Origin: Halichondria panicea
Lineage: Eukaryota > Porifera > Demospongiae > Suberitida > Halichondriidae
Length of the DNA stretch: 64,000 nt
Reading direction: 5' to 3'
NCBI RefSeq assembly: GCF_963675165.1
Contig: NC_087393.1
Location: 2,113,502-2,177,501 of the forward strand
Part shown: positions 1 through 34,951 of the stretch, one piece after another
Layout of the letters: every line of letters starts with the position of its first letter
Numbering within the stretch: position 1 is the stretch's first letter
Notes under the pieces: model-generated
The model's input: only the letters and a program-made list of their open reading frames with translations
Told to the model about the DNA's origin: nothing
Database searches by the model: none
Position numbers and translations under genes: made by a program

Positions 1-277
1 TTTAACATCGAAATATATGCCATTATTAAAACTAATAACTTGTTGTGTGATGGCTGTAAACGCAGAGCTATGGCATCCAAGTGCAGGCTCATAAATTACA
101 AACAAACAAACAAACAAACAAACCATGCAATGGAATACTGTACTCGCTTAAAAATGTTGCGCATGTGCAAGCAGTCAGTAGCAGGCTTTCTCTTCAATGG
201 GAGGCCTGTGAAAGAGGCTAACTCAACTCATGAAGTAGCTACTAGTGCACAAACAACCAATAACTAACGTCACTCAC

Positions 278-23774
<23,497 letters not shown>

Positions 23775-24438
23775 CTTTCACAAAAAACATACAATAAGGG
23801 GGTGTGAGCAAGCCACCACGCATGCGCAGTTACATATGAAGCCAGCAGCTAGCTAGCTTGAGGCTGAACATTTAATATGAATTCATGGTAGAATCTAAGA
23901 TCTACATGGTTTGGTCTATTTGCTCTTCAAAAGTGGTAAGCTAGTGTTAGAATGATATGCTAATTTACAAAGCATGATACCACACCACAGAGCTAGAGTG
24001 CATTACTGTATGAGTTTTTATCAAGCTCATTCACGACCACATGATCGATACGCTTCAAAGATTGTATGGAATGTTGTCAATATTATTCACAAGTTACCAT
24101 TCCTACATGTGCCCACAATTTTATGGTAATAGTATTCAAAGAATTTTTTTGAGACCTCGTTTCTAAGACTAAGTTCTCCTGATGGCATATAAAAAACGTT
24201 CACCGTAATTGATGTAATTACAGCGTCACCATAATTTAAGCGCCATGTCAGCATTAGTTGGGCGTGGCCCCACCCTGGACGCGAACGTAGGGTTGGGCAC
24301 CACTGCAATGTCAGGTTTGTTCCTGCTGCAGAAAATTTGCAGCCCAATCAGATTGCAGAGTTCAAGTGTGAAGGCGTGGCTCATTAATGAACGGGTCAGT
24401 AACTAGTCATTCTCTTTAGTTAAATCAAAATGCAACCA

Positions 24439-24615
24439 CAGGGCCAAAAGAGTTCATTTACAGTAGTATACAATGTTGTACACTATCAACTTTCTTTGTA
24501 AACTATGAAGGAAACTATTGTAGATGAACTAAAATTCAACAACATTGTAAACTATGATGTACACTCGCAAGTACAAACATAGTTTACAAGCTGTAAACTA
24601 CCACTTCTGGCCCTG
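24439..24615. mobile_element. hAT-like MITE, CAGGGCCA ends (copy 1)
   Basis: It starts CAGGGCCAAAAGAGTTC and ends ACTTCTGGCCCTG. The interior is rich in GTTTACA/TGTAAAC motifs. It is nearly identical, in inverted orientation, to 26759-26939. Confidence 0.75.
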
Positions 24616-26656
24616 TGAACAATAGTAGACAAGCCAGCTTGATCCAGGAACACGCCAGGTCAGTTAGAGCTACATGTATAGTCGTATATCATTGCAAAAG
24701 CAACTCCTGCAGTAGCATTTTAACTGAGCTTTGCGGTTACCGCTTGTTCTATGCAAATAAAACATCAGGCCACACCCAATTAAGTAAAGATATGATGTTT
24801 TACCAAGAGGCGTGGCTTCCGGTCAGAATTTCGATCCTCTGGATCTTTTACTGCTCATCTCTTGCTTTTGATGTATAACTAAACTGCTGACTGGACACAC
24901 AAATAGCGCGGACTCAGTATATTTAAAGCTTTTTGATCCTCATGATGTTCTGTAGCTCCGATTCCAGGCCGCGAAGAGAAAGGTGGTGGCCTGTATGTGC
25001 ATGTGCGAAATAATTGACAACAATTTCATCATACAAATTGTAAAAAAACGGACAAAGTTACAAAAAGGAAGAATACGTATGACAATGTGACCACAATGGC
25101 AGCATTCAGAGACTAATCAAAGTAGAATAATTATGCTGCAGCAGTGTTGCTTCTTCTAGCTGTTTATCAAAGAGACATATCAAGAAGGCCTCCCAGACAG
25201 TAGAGCTGCCAGCTAGGAAGAGTGGTTGACTCTTTAATACATCAGTAGATCTTGAGTGAATATTAAACTTCCTGAGTGTCGAGTTAAAGCTCTTTCAGGA
25301 GTAATCATTAGCTTCTTTATCTTCAGCAATGACTTCCTGTCGAACATAAAGACAAGATTTAGTAGCAGAAGACTTGCCTGGTCCATATTACCACAGCCTC
25401 ATCAGGGGACCCACAGGAACACACCACCTTTCCTATAACATATGTAGCCTTACAGTGTAGGGTGTCGTTAATTAAGTAGAGACTTGGCTTGATACAGTAA
25501 AGGGTGTAAGAACTCAGTCATCTTTCCACAATACTTATGTAATGGACTGTAACTTCAGAATACAAATAGTATACGGTTTATTTTACTGACAGTATCCACA
25601 AATACACGGATTACCCCCTTTTTGGGGTAATGTACGCGCATGCGCATACAAAGTATACCAGGCCGCCTTTCTCTTCGCGGCCTGGAATCGAGGCTAGATG
25701 TTCTGTAAGATACATGCCAAATGGGGGCAATTCAGTAATGTGTTGAATGTCCTTGTTATTCAGATACTTGGATTCTGACAACATGAAACCTGAGGTCAAA
25801 CTGCACTGTCCATTCTTTGTCAGGCTGTGTTCTGTGTGTTTGTGTTCAGGCATAAGGCACTACTGGACTCACCTGATGGTGAGTTACAGATCAATGTGCT
25901 TTGTGTGTCATGGATATTAGAAAGCCTAAGCCTGACAAAATTAATGACTCCTCAAAAACGTGTTAACTTGTAGTAGTTATCGTCACACTACTGATAAGAC
26001 TTTAGACAAACTACCGTATATAGCAGGTATATATATTTACTTTCGGAATGTCTGTTGGAAAAGTTTTGCAAATTTAATTTTCTCGGAATAGCAGCCTTTT
26101 TGCAGCATGCTATTAAATTCGTGGGTATAAATAATTATGATGTTCGTGGTACATGCTTAATAAGCAAAAACCGTGAACATTTATACCCTCAAACGGTACA
26201 CGCTATACTGTAGCAGGAGAGCACTCGTACTCATACACTCCTGACAGTAGTTATAATTATTGTTGTGTACAGGATTGAAATTCTCGAGACAGCTCGATTT
26301 TGAGAGAGTCATCTCGTCTCGACACAACCCTCTCAAGGTGAGTACAGTTGCCCAGGTTGTGACCTGACTGTGTGCATTGTGTTAGACTTACTCTGTATTG
26401 TGTCCATTCCTCACCCCCGGGCCACAATCTGTCCACCCACCACACCCACCCACACACTCTCACTCAGGTTGTATGTTTTCCGGTAGGTTTTTTATCAAAG
26501 TCAGTGGGAAATTTTCGGTGCAAATTTCGCATTTTTCGAGGGCAGAGTAATTAATGCGAAAATTAATACATGCACTATATACGGTATAGTAATATACTCA
26601 ATTATACAATGATTGCACACAAACACAATGACCCAGACCAAGTGTACTCTGTATAC

Positions 26657-26738
26657 GGCTGGAGCTCTCCCCCCTTGTATTTCAAGCCTATACAGTGCAG
26701 TATATAGGCTTGAAATACAAGGGGGGAGAGCTCCAGCC
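26657..26738. repeat. Perfect 36-bp inverted repeat
   Basis: The left arm begins GGCTGGAGCTCTCCCCCCTT and the right arm is its complement, with a 10-bp loop. It sits directly beside the element at 26759. Confidence 0.85.
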
Positions 26739-26758
26739 CTCCGCCACTGTTGGTGTCA

Positions 26759-26939
26759 CAGGGCCAGAAGTGGTAGTTTACAGCTTGTAAACTATGTTTG
26801 TACTTGCGAGTGTACATCATAGTTTACAATGTTGTTGAATTTTAGTTCATCTACAATAGTTTCCTTCATAGTTTACAAAGAAAGTTGATAGTGTACAACG
26901 TTAATTGTATACTACTGTAAATGAACTCTTTTGGCCCTG
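26759..26939. mobile_element. hAT-like MITE, CAGGGCCA ends (copy 2, inverted)
   Basis: It starts CAGGGCCAGAAGTGGTAG and ends CTCTTTTGGCCCTG. It lies 40 bp left of the first RRN3-like exon, so its insertion may mark where upstream RRN3 exons were lost. Confidence 0.75.
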
Positions 26940-26979
26940 TGTGTATAGCTTCACAGCACTAATCTGTACCTGTGTGCAG

Positions 26980-28039
26980 GAGGTAGCCCTGAAGAACGTC
27001 CTGTATCTGACCACATACTGCCCCGCCCTCAGAGACGGTGTCTGGGAGCTCATCTTCCCATCAGACGCTCTCTATCGATGTGAGTATACAGTCTACCCAT
27101 TGTAAATGCACAGATGTGTTCACTTTCTTCCCCTCCTCGGAGGCTCCAGTTGTGACCCCAGAGGTTAAAGTTCAGCAACAGGAGCAAGCCAACCTCCTCG
27201 ACTGTCATTCCCCTTTGACCCCTACTGTCTGAAAAGGTGCTACATGCAATAGTACTTATGTAGTGGATTAGTTCATTAACAGAGAGGTGCCTGTTATTTT
27301 ACACTTTGGGGGACGGAACATTATTCTTGTACCCGGCCTCTTTGTCAGGACAGAGATTTTATTACAGTTGGTGTCAGCCGCCCTTATTCAGAAACCAGTA
27401 TCCTTTATCGGAGGTTCCACAGTACGTACTATTAGAGTTGTTGCTATAGCTTAGTTACGATCGAGATATGTAGTCAGTATTGTAAACTGTATCGACTGAT
27501 CAGAAATTGGTTGTCTTGTTAATGGTCTGTTTTAATTGTTCAGTGGTATCAGTCCATAAATTGCACGACTATAAACTTTGCCATTATTGAGATTGTTTAC
27601 TTGTTTCACCCAACACAGGTCGTCATTGTACGTACAGTCACTCTATCAGGAGTGGGAGGAAATGGAAATAGCAGGGGTGAGGAAAATGGTGTAAAAGCTT
27701 GTCCCTTTTCAATTAAGTGTGTTACGACTACAGTTATTTACGTGTAGAGACTTATCGCCATGGTTGCTGGTATTTAATTGCATGTACGTCACATGACCGA
27801 CCATTGGTATATTTTACTAAAACATAATGCCGGCCCTTGTTATCATTTTGAACTATGATCATGCCAAAGACAAGTCATAATAGTTACCAATTATGCCGAT
27901 TGTGCAGTAATTATGTAATGTATTTTTCGCCTCCAAGCTGGAAGATGACCACAGCTCTATGGCCTCCTCTCTCCCCAACAGTGTGCCCATGACTACCTCA
28001 CTGGACTCATCACTACCTTACTCTGTGTCACCATCATAG
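26980..28039 (+). pseudogene. RRN3: RRN3-like remnant 1 (RNA polymerase I factor TIF-IA), four exons
   Basis: Four plus-strand exons resemble parts of RRN3, the factor that recruits RNA polymerase I to rDNA promoters. 26980-27079 encodes EVALKNVLYLTTYCPALRDG..., like the human YVHNLLRISVYFPTLRHE region. 27176-27236 encodes SFPFDPYCLKR, 27619-27676 encodes SSLYVQSLYQEWEEM, and 27938-28039 encodes the acidic/serine tail LEDDHSSM...PYSVSPS with TAG. The phases join without a shift. Splice sites are AG acceptors with donors GTGAGT, GTGCTA and GTGAGG. About half of the normal protein, including the N terminus and the middle, is missing between and before these exons, so this is a deletion derivative. 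The family call is from remembered human RRN3. Confidence 0.65.
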
Positions 28040-28837
28040 ACTGAGCACTTTTTATATTGGATGAAATCATTTTCACTGCTGTTCATTAACAGGTTGAATG
28101 AATTAATATTAATTTTATTGAATACTGTACATGTATAAATTAGCAAACAACCACCTCCGAATAAAGGCCAGCTGCTATATAACGGCCAGGCACTCAGGTC
28201 CCAAATGAACAGTTCGTGTACAAAACAACCTCTCAACAAAGGCCACCTCTGTATAAAGGCCAAAACATTGTTCCCCAATGGTGTCTGTTATAGAGGGGTT
28301 CCACTGTATATAGCGGGTGAAAATTCGTTGGACAAGCTGACCTCGGAACGCATGCAATGCAGTGCTTGTAATGAAGGAAACTAAAATAATGTAGCTCATG
28401 ATCACGTAAATCATCGCTGTGCAAGTTCAATTAATGTTTACCCCATGAAAATAGGGTTAGGGTTATAGAGTTTAATTACCCGCTATACGGTACAATGACT
28501 CGGAGTGTCACACAGGATTTTAAATAAAAGGGGGATCAAATTTTAGGGGTTTGGAGGCCAGTGTCTTATGTTAATTATAAAAGTACGTAGCTTAATTTCG
28601 TGAGGCCAGATAATAATAAGGAATAAGGTCGATTCATGGGTAATTGTATAATGAGAGTACAATAATTATAGCATCATGCATAACTGCACTGGCAGTCTGG
28701 CACCTCCAATGCTCGCTCTTAACACCGTCATGATCACTGCATACGTATGTACCTAAGTTTAAAAATGATTGAGATTAGTAATCAATTAACGTATAAACTC
28801 TTATACAAAATATTTATAAAATTACACAGAAGTATAA
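28040..28837. other. Convergent intergenic region, RRN3 remnant 1 to gene B
   Basis: It begins ACTGAGCACTTTTTATAT, as does 40765 onwards, so the two convergent intergenic regions are paralogous. A sequence resembling one end of a CAGTGGAACC-type element lies at 28146-28309. No exon was seen. Confidence 0.6.
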
Positions 28838-28927
28838 TTACATAACATTACACTGTTTAGGCTGTAACAATTCACAGACTTGAGTGTGTCCATTCGTACG
28901 AGCCAGATCGTAGGCAGATTGACCACC
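28838..28927 (-). CDS. Gene B terminal ankyrin exon type R with stop
   Basis: Acceptor AATGCAG opens a 90-nt exon starting GGQSAYDLARTNGHTQVC, with a last half-repeat ELLQPKQCNVM and TAA at 28838-28840. Conservation with 41327-41416 in gene C marks it as the true 3' end of the family. It converges on the RRN3 remnant ending at 28039. Confidence 0.85.
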   Translation of the reverse strand, partial: GGQSAYDLARTNGHTQVCELLQPKQCNVM

Positions 28928-28979
28928 CTGCATTGTATGAGCATGACTCAATACAGTACCACATGATGTAATGACTCAC

Positions 28980-29078
28980 CTTGTTCCTGAGGTTGGGGTC
29001 AGCTCCACAGGAGAGAAGGTGACGGACAATGGCAGAGTGTCCATTTTTGGCAGCAGACATCAGAGGAGTCCTGTTGAA
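28980..29078 (-). CDS. Gene B ankyrin exon type Q (penultimate)
   Basis: This 99-nt phase-0 exon starts FNRTPLMSAAKNGHSAIV and ends GADPNLRNK, with acceptor AATGCAG and donor GTGAGT. The matching gene C exon (41469-41567) carries a stop at the NGH glycine. Confidence 0.88.
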
Positions 29079-31880
29079 CTGCATTGGGAGAGAATACATG
29101 TAATTTATAATGCATGGTATAGACCGACTTAGAAGTTAGTGCAAGTTAATCATGCCATTTCTGGCTTACCTAGGAATGTACCGTATAGCGGGTAATTTTC
29201 GGGGGCGGGGAACAAAATATTCGTGGTTCAGCAATATTGAGACATTTCGTGGTTGGAGCTTGCACTGCAGGTAAAGGTAGGCAAGGTCGCTTCATTCGTG
29301 GGTAAAATATTCGTGGTCAGACCTCCAACCACGAAAACCACAAATATTTTGCCCCACGAAAATTACACGCTATACGATATATATGAATAGCAGCATTCTT
29401 GCCAAACTCCTAACTAGCTACCTCACTACAAGAACACTACTTTGTGCTTGATCGTGATATTCTTTTGTGATCACATGGACTTTGTGTTGAGTCAATGTAT
29501 GGACATCTTGTTGAATGCGGTAAATAATACTCTTTTAGTATCTCTTGCGGTAGAAAGAGAAGTTAAATTACATTGCAGATCAGGCATTCCAAGGACAGTG
29601 CTAGAGAGAGACCAGCAAATGAAGTGTTTGTTCTGTGTTGATAGAAAGCATGTACAAAAAGTGGTGCACACAGAAAGGGCATGCGAATGAAAATTGTTGC
29701 TGAAGATGGAAAAATCCATGCTTCAATGACATTCATAATGCTTTCCAGTTACGCATGAGCGAGTACGATTTTAGTCTTATTCACAATTAAAATCCTTTGA
29801 GTGTGAGCATGCGCAGTAGATAAATATCATGTGTTCACAATAATTACGCGGTGTGGTTTAGTGAAGAAAAGTAGTTTTATTTAGTGAGTAGGTATCAAGA
29901 GCGGATATAATAAGTTTTTCTGTTTCCCTCCAAGAAGTATATGCAGGGAACAACTATACGTCATTTATCCCAAATCTCAGAACAATTTCGATCACCCAAT
30001 TTTGCCGCAGGTTATGTACCTGCTGTTCCTTGTATATGGCATTAGAATGTGTTTGATAGTTCAATGACATTGTACATGTAATTGTACATGTAACGTTAAT
30101 GCACAAGAAACAATTCATTTGTATGGTAACTGCATGCTATCAGTGAAATGATATCACAGCTAGGCCACAAGCCTCGAAACGAGGTCGCGGGTGAGGAACG
30201 TATTTTAAGTAAAACCTCACTGTTCGCGAAAATAAGTTTGCGAAATTACGATAATAGGAGAATCAAAGTGGTGCTTAATTAGAAAAGCACTATGTTTCAA
30301 AAAATACTGTAGTTCAATCCAGTTGCGCACGTGCAGTCTAAAGAGGTCTGTTTCTACAACCAATGACACATACATACAGTAGCGGTCAATATACAGTTCC
30401 CGTTATGTTTACGTAGTATGTACGTAGCACGTTAATAAGGAGCAAAATAAGTGCTGAAAGTACGCTTATGGTACTCTACCACGTACGCACGCTAGCATCT
30501 GTACAGTGCGTTTATTTTGTACTCTTGTGTTTTGTACCATTTAACAGCTGGATCTATAATACACTAGTTGTGTGATATGGCTAAGCAAGCGTTTTGCTAA
30601 GGACTGTTTGTAGATCTAAAGTCATTATTTCTTGCAATGTGAAAAATTTCTAGGATTGGCCGGGGAGAAACACCAAAAAGCATAGAAACTAGAGAGCAGA
30701 GCATAACTCCGTCCGTTACAGCCTCATTCATATGTACGTTTGTCGCTGGTAGTTTTTTGCATACAGTCAATACAGTTTTGGTAAGGACTGTTTGTAGATG
30801 TATGTACCGTATAGTTATTGGACAGCAAACATTTATTTTGTAAATTGTCCGGGCATAATTGGAACAGATCTTTATAGAGCACGCAAAGTATCCAGAAGAA
30901 GCATGCAGTTGTATGCGAGCTAGCTAAGTTTAATAGAACAGCTAGTGTGCGACTGAAGAGCTATCTAACTTGCAGCACCCTTGCTGGCTATAAAGCTATG
31001 TTGCTTGGATCGAATGTGTCTCAACTTTTCAAGGTACCGTATAGTGGGAAAATTTCGCGGGTGCAAATTTTCGCTATTTGGCTCCAGAGCCCTCAGCAGA
31101 AATTTCGTGGGTTCTAATACTCGCGTTTCAATGCCAGGACCACCAATAGCTTTGCATGTGAACATATCGGTATGTAGGAGTTTATCCTGGTTGTATTTTT
31201 CGCATTACTGCTCTACCCTCGAAAAACGCAAAATTGAAAATGAAATGAAGTGTCCACTGTATTAGAACAACGAAAATTGCCCAAAAGTGTCTGGAAGTGT
31301 TCGATGAATTAGAAGATATACAGTTATTCCTTGTAGAGACTCCAAACGATTTTTGAATGAAGTACGTAGATATAATCTTGCGCACATTGCATAGCATGTG
31401 TTATTTCGACATGAAAAAAGTAAGATACTTGTTTGTGCAGACTATTCAATCGGGAGGAAGCATGGTACTCTATGCAAAGTAAGTTATTAGCTTTTACATT
31501 TAAAATTAACAGCTAGAAAACTACGTTTTTTGCAAAATCTCACCTTTGGCTGAATGAACAGCTCCCTCCCGATTGAATAGTCTGCACAAACCTTTGAACT
31601 ACCTACTACACTAAAAATTTAGAGCTGAAAGGAAGGTTTAGACCTCCGGAATTAGAACTAAAAATGATAAGTAGCTAAACTAATTTTTTACACACAAAAC
31701 ATATTAAAAATCGTGGGCGTGGCTGCGTTTTAGCTGATTCAGCAATAATTGCTGGTCCCAGTTGGTCCCAGTCCTTAACCTACCTGAGTACAAAGGTGAA
31801 GTTATAACATGCACGGCTACGATGGCAGTTACTATAGCTTATGGTTGTTTAGATACAACTACACTGACTTGTACACTCAC
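29079..31880. repeat. Gene B intron between exons M and Q
   Basis: 29179-29376 is a CCGTATAGCGGGTAATTTTC element. 29440-30780 is a shortened R3 block. 30812-31320 is a relative of the 2735 element, interrupted by another CCGTATAG-type piece at about 31036. 31432-31590 is a separate inverted-repeat element. The N, M', O and P exons found in this interval of gene C are absent. Confidence 0.65.
31432..31590. mobile_element. Small MITE with 26-bp inverted ends
   Basis: TTTGTGCAGACTATTCAATC at the left pairs with GATTGAATAGTCTGCACAAA at the right; the ends continue to GGGAGG/CCTCCC. It is 159 bp with no coding content. Confidence 0.8.
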
Positions 31881-31979
31881 CTCTTTTTGTACATCAACAA
31901 TGGCCCTAGCTTAAAGTAAAAGCTGCACACACTTCTGGTGACCATATAAATTGGCTAACCAGAGAGGGGACTGTCTCCA
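31881..31979 (-). pseudogene. Gene B ankyrin exon type M with in-frame stop
   Basis: The splice sites are intact and the exon is 99 nt, starting WRQSPLWLANLYGHQKCV. Codon 23, GAA in the other M exons, is TAA here (31911-31913), so reading stops in the second helix of the repeat. Skipping this phase-0 exon would keep the frame. The paralogous exons at 18008 and 59817 have no stop. Confidence 0.85.
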
Positions 31980-33809
31980 CTGTAATGTAAACGATAACAA
32001 AATAGTTATTATAATTATGAATTTGTCCTCATGCACTCACTGGTCCATGCAACACCACTCCTATATATACGACTGTATATTGTACATACATAGTTTAATA
32101 GACACATATCTGGTACACCCATGAAAGTGATGCTCGATCTGCTTAACGACTTAATAGACACATATCTGGTACACCCATGAAAGTGATGCTCGATCTGCTT
32201 AACGACAACCTCACCACCTGAGATACATCTATAGTCGTGATTTGACACTACTGCATGTAACAGTGGAACCATGCTTTACGGCCATCCATGAATAACTACG
32301 ATCTGTTACATTATAACAGCCAAAATCAAAGCTCCAGATTGCAGACACGTGTACTTCAGTATAGAGGCGACCCCATAACAGGCAGAAAATTATTGCTGAG
32401 ATATGTATCATTGTGCATGATCTATGAAAATCTAGCTCTAACTTGATCCTATACAAAGCTTGCAAGACCTAAAGAGAAACATTGATTTTGTAGTACAGTC
32501 ACATAAATGAAGCTCTCAACTACATACACCTCTCTGTATCAAAACCTTACTCCCCATGGCAGAAAATTTACGGGAAGGAGGCAACCGCCCCCGCAAATTT
32601 TAAACCAGAAACACACTAATTATCGCGTAGAAGCGCATGCAAATGGCAGAAAACTGCTACTTACCTTCATCAACAAGACAGTATGTGATAGAGCTCATTT
32701 CTGCTTATTCTACATACCTAGTTGGCTAGTTATCCAGAAGTTAGCTAGCCAGAGGTGAGTTACTGAAACTGAAATTTGAAGTTAAATAGTACAGGAGGCA
32801 AGGGCCTCCTCTGCCTCATTGCTAGTTACGCCCCTGCAGGGGCGTAGGGAGCTTTGGGGGCTGGAGTCCACCTTCCTCTGCAGAAGTACCAACAGGAGTC
32901 TTTCTTCTATGTACAACTTTTGAGCGTGGGCTACTACAGCAATACAGTACTGGTACAGATTATTGGCATGATCAGCATGCCCAAGAGCTAGCTAGTAACT
33001 TGAGACCGCAGTGCACTAAGATAAGCGGAAGTGACGTTTATATACTTGTGTACTGTGAACTAAATAATGCCAGAAGTTAGGTATGTGAGACTAATTTAAA
33101 GCTGCCTTTAATTGTCACAGACACTGGACCACTATTTCACAAGGAGTAGTGAGCCTCAAGCAGCTTGCCAAGCTCTAGTGCAATTTGAGTGCTGATATGA
33201 AGAACCAGCAAAGTAACTGAATAGCTATACTGTTGCTAGTTAGACATCAGACATTCAATGTAGAATCATCCATAAGATGTTAAAACCACTAGCTAGAACC
33301 AGCTGTAGTTGGCCCTAATCATAATTTTTGTTGTTGTTTATAGCAGCATAAGAGCTGACTTCCTGGAATTGAGTAATTGATTAGGAGGAGGGTATAGTTT
33401 CTGGTGTAATATATGGTGCATACGGGGTCCTAGCAATAAGCCTCCCTTCCCATAATTCTGCCTACGCCCCTGCATGGGGTTCGTTATAATTACAGACACT
33501 GTACCCTCTGCTCAGGAACTCTATATATATCTTTCTATTCCCAAGATCAGCTTTTGAAAATAACCAATCTCAGTCACATGCCTAACCAGCGAAAATTGAA
33601 TTACTGCTTTGCCGTGTTTTGTGGCTGTAGCTTGTTCCTGCAGCCTTTTCAAATCTAAAGAACCATTTAGCAGATCCAAGGTTCAAAATTACGGGCTAAA
33701 ATTAACTCTACAGGTGAACGGCAATTAACACTTTAAATTATACGTAAACTATGCAGAACGGCCTTTCCCCGATGGTATTCGTTATAAAGTGTTCCACTGC
33801 ACAACTAAC
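31980..33809. repeat. R5 block (gene B copy)
   Basis: Intron between exons M and L. A 60-bp direct duplication lies near 32095-32205 (GACACATATCTGGTACACCC twice). 32550-32836 is an insert absent from gene A, and 32836-33480 is the CAGGGGCGTAGG element. Confidence 0.7.
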
Positions 33810-33908
33810 CTTGTCTAGAGTGTTGACATTAGCTCCAGCTCGAATAAGGACCCTCACCACCTCATCATGTCCATTGTAACTGGCCCAGCAAACAACAGTT
33901 TTGTTATT
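33810..33908 (-). CDS. Gene B ankyrin exon type L
   Basis: This 99-nt phase-0 exon starts NNKTVVCWASYNGHDEVV and ends GANVNTLDK, with acceptor TTCGTAG and donor GTTAGT. It is intact. Confidence 0.9.
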
Positions 33909-33982
33909 CTACGAATGAAACAATGTACATTGTAACATAATTATAGCTGCAATTAACAGACACGAACACTCATTCTTCTCAC

Positions 33983-34069
33983 CTCATCAGCCTGGTTGGG
34001 ATCAGCCCCACCGTCCAGTAGCTCCTGAACCACACCCACATTACCAGCCTTGCACGCTTCCAGGAGTGA
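33983..34069 (-). CDS. Gene B ankyrin exon type K
   Basis: This 87-nt phase-0 exon starts SLLEACKAGNVGVV and ends GADPNQADE, with acceptor GTGCAG and donor GTGAGA. It is the capping first repeat, one visible residue different from gene A (L for F). Confidence 0.88.
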
Positions 34070-34567
34070 CTGCACGAGTAAAGGGCATCATAGTAACAAA
34101 TGTCAATTTCCTATGTGGGAAACGTGATAGAGTAATTAAGAACCTAATTTCGACATGTTAATAGCACAACTATCGGTCCTGAACGAAAATCTAACCACTA
34201 TATCTTCTAATTTATCGGACACTTCTAATTAGCCCAGACCAATTTTCTAATACAGCAGACACTCTGGTATTTTAATTTTACAAATGTTTTGACAATACCT
34301 TGAAAGTTGAGATACATTCCTAGCATAATAGCCAGCAAAAGTGCTGCAAGTTAGTTTAGATAGCTACCCCATCCTACTAAAATGGTTGCCGCTAACCAAA
34401 AGACAGAAAATAAAGTCTGCTACAACATAGTCAATAACACATGCCTCATGCATACCCTCACGCCCCATCCCATTTCCCACATTCCAAACAACTTTTTACG
34501 CCATTTGTAAGCACCATTGCACATAAGTCTTCCTTTTCATTACTCATTAGAATGCTTTATCTATAGT

Positions 34568-34573
34568 TTTATT
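34568..34573 (-). terminator. Candidate polyadenylation signal for the Pro/Gln exon of gene B
   Basis: The minus strand reads AATAAA about 112 nt downstream of the stop at 34685. The equivalent hexamer is present in gene C at 62503-62508. AT-rich DNA gives such hexamers by chance, so position is the main support. Confidence 0.4.
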
Positions 34574-34684
34574 GCTTGCTCCATAGTGACCCCTCGTTCA
34601 GGGGGTTGCAATTGTGTAATGTTTGGGGTTGAAAGTGTTCAATTTTTTCCCCCATACCCACCAGTCCAGGGGGTTATAGCTTAA

Positions 34685-34951
34685 TTATTGCATGGTGTCC
34701 TGATTGATACCAGAGTCTGCCAGTTGCAAGGGTGCCTGTAGGCCACCTGCCTCTAGGCCCAGGAGGTTAGGGGGTGGGCTAGTCACATGACCCATTAACT
34801 GCTGAGTCGGCATTCCTAGTGGCAGTATTTGCTGAGTCGGCATTTCTAGTGGCGGCACTTGCTGAGTCGACATTCCTGGTGGAGATACTTGCTGAGTCGG
34901 CATTCTTAGTGGAGGTATTTGTTGATTTATCATTTCAGGCAGCGGTGGTGA
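34685..34951 (-). CDS. Gene B alternative terminal exon, Pro/Gln-rich decapeptide repeats
   Basis: Acceptor GTGTACAG opens a phase-0 exon of 88 codons plus TAA. It starts SPPLPEMINQQIPPLRMPTQQ and holds about four 10-residue repeats of the form xxPPLxMPTQQ, then a Pro/Leu/Gly-rich tail ending INQDTMQ. No fold is recognised; it looks disordered. Because the kinase exon ends in phase 0 and this exon begins in phase 0, the pair gives a 395-residue kinase without ankyrin repeats. An AATAAA on the minus strand (34568-34573) supports a terminal exon. Gene A has no equivalent. An internal donor leading on to the ankyrin exons was not found convincingly. Confidence 0.6.
   Translation of the reverse strand, partial: SPPLPEMINQQIPPLRMPTQQVSPPGMSTQQVPPLEMPTQQILPLGMPTQQLMGHVTSPPPNLLGLEAGGLQAPLQLADSGINQDTMQ

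Larger units (their letters stand above)
23775..26979. other. Intergenic region between gene A and RRN3 remnant 1
   Basis: This is the likely 5' region of gene A and the divergent upstream side of the remnant. It contains two inverted copies of a hAT-like element (24439-24615, 26759-26939) and a hairpin at 26657-26738. Near 25980-26200 and 26490-26590 there are fragments of CCGTATA-type elements. No promoter motif can be named, and no coding exon is supported in 23800-26979. Confidence 0.6.

Noticed and set aside
26657-26738. Perfect hairpin considered as a transcription terminator
   Set aside because: The setting is eukaryotic, there is no T-run logic, and it is not downstream of a gene; treated as an inverted repeat.
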